From NCBI GenBank assembly GCA_003342895.1, contig PTFA01000159.1:2093233-2157232 (forward strand): 64,000 nucleotides of DNA, read 5' to 3'. The notes beneath the pieces were generated by a model, which saw nothing but the letters and a program-made list of their open reading frames with translations, searched no databases and was not told the DNA's origin. This DNA is from Casuarius casuarius. Taxonomy: Eukaryota > Chordata > Aves > Casuariiformes > Casuariidae. Shown in pieces: positions 63,201-64,000 of this stretch; position 1 is the first letter of the stretch, and the number at the start of each line of letters is the position of its first letter. The position numbers and the translations under genes are program-made.

Positions 63201-64000
63201 TTCCCTTTTGTGAGCTGGATTTGGAAAAACATTTCCTCCTGTGGTATATGACCCTGTCTTTTCCTATATCCTATTTGTGTGCTGGACATAGAGTCACCCC
63301 TCCCTTGGAGGTCCCAGAGCCCTATCCCTGCAGCCCCATGGACTTTCATCTGAAAAAGCCTGCCTTTGCATGCAGGAGAACGTGCCTGACTGAAGCCTCC
63401 ACCAACTTCAGCAGGCTGAGATGAGGTGAATGTTAAAAACACCCAAACATCACAGCTAACAAATTCTTAAGCAGTGGTTACAGGGAGAGTAGGGGGCCAA
63501 GAAGGCCCTCCAGGATGGATGGAAGAGGTGGTACCTCTTGGAGGAATTGTGCCAGGCAATATGGTGTGGCACATCTTGCACCTCTGAAAACACCTCTTTA
63601 TTTAAAGGCCAAATACTGTATGCCACAAAGGACAGAGTTTATCCAAGACCGGAGCTGTTTGAAGCCAAAGTTCCCAGCACACTCCTCACACTGCTACTCA
63701 CATTCCACTACTTGCTATCCTACTCACACCTCCACCATAAAAAAAAAAAACCTTATTTTTTTCCCCCTACACACTTGATTGAATTGCACCATTCTAATTA
63801 GACTCTCAAAGAGTCTTACTCGCTTAGCATTTACCCCCAGATGTAGTGCATGTCCCTGTCAGGAAGGAAAAGGGAGCACTGCTTTCAACACAAAGTGAAC
63901 TTCCATAGCTAGGAACAAACCCAGTTTGCAGGATCTGGGGAGCGATGTGTGTCTCCTGGCTCACCTTTCCAAGCAGGCTTTGGAGGAGGCAACTGGTGGG
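60236..64000. other. Intergenic sequence at the right end
   Basis: Apart from the purine-rich tract at 62,820-63,075 and a C-rich run near 60,466-60,474, nothing recognisable was seen. No exon of a neighbouring gene reaches into the window as far as I can tell. Confidence 0.6.
62820..63075. other. Purine-rich tract
   Basis: A second strand-asymmetric A/G-rich stretch with repeated GGGA, GAGG and GAAG words. No gene is supported. Confidence 0.65.

Noticed and set aside
1..64000. CRISPR arrays, operons, tRNA or rRNA genes
   Set aside because: None were seen. The sequence is vertebrate nuclear DNA and the only regular short repeats are microsatellites and two-copy tandems.

Overview
The window is vertebrate nuclear DNA, most likely avian or at least archosaur-like. 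It has large introns, canonical GT-AG splice sites, few simple repeats, no mammalian-type repeats (no Alu, L1 or B elements seen), and old CR1-family LINE debris. Its one recognisable protein-coding gene is FSHR, the follicle-stimulating hormone receptor. The visible exons encode about 568 residues. Adding the roughly 125 residues expected from exons 1-4 gives about 693 residues, a size close to bird FSHR as I remember it. The residues across the exon 9/10 junction also look bird-like. I cannot name the species.

Layout: positions 1-27,900 hold the 3' part of FSHR on the + strand. Exons 5 to 10 lie at 7289-7360, 9529-9606, 13472-13540, 13652-13726, 19187-19372 and 26416-27643. All phases join correctly and the lengths (72, 78, 69, 75, 186 and 1228 nt coding) fit the conserved glycoprotein-hormone-receptor gene structure. 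Exons 5-9 encode leucine-rich repeats of the hormone-binding ectodomain and the start of the hinge. Exon 10 encodes the rest of the hinge, all seven transmembrane helices and the cytoplasmic tail. A canonical AATAAA lies 244 nt past the stop codon. Exons 1-4 and the promoter were not found and are presumably upstream of the window.

From about 27,900 to 64,000 I see no supportable gene. The stretch contains a ~1.75 kb antisense CR1-type LINE relic with a decayed reverse-transcriptase motif (about 49,785-51,540), homopolymer runs, short tandem and inverted repeats, two purine-rich tracts, two CpG-denser patches and some AT-rich stretches that could be conserved noncoding elements. In human the next gene in this direction is LHCGR, but no LHCGR exon was recognised here. 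A second CR1 relic lies in FSHR intron 8, about 230 bp before exon 9.

I found no operon, CRISPR, phage, toxin or other novel multi-gene system. The items worth a second look are modest: a nearly perfect 66-bp tandem duplication in intron 4, an unusual acceptor at exon 9 close to the CR1 relic, a shifted N-glycosylation pattern in FSHR, two perfect short hairpins, and recurrent short fragments that look like an old interspersed repeat family.
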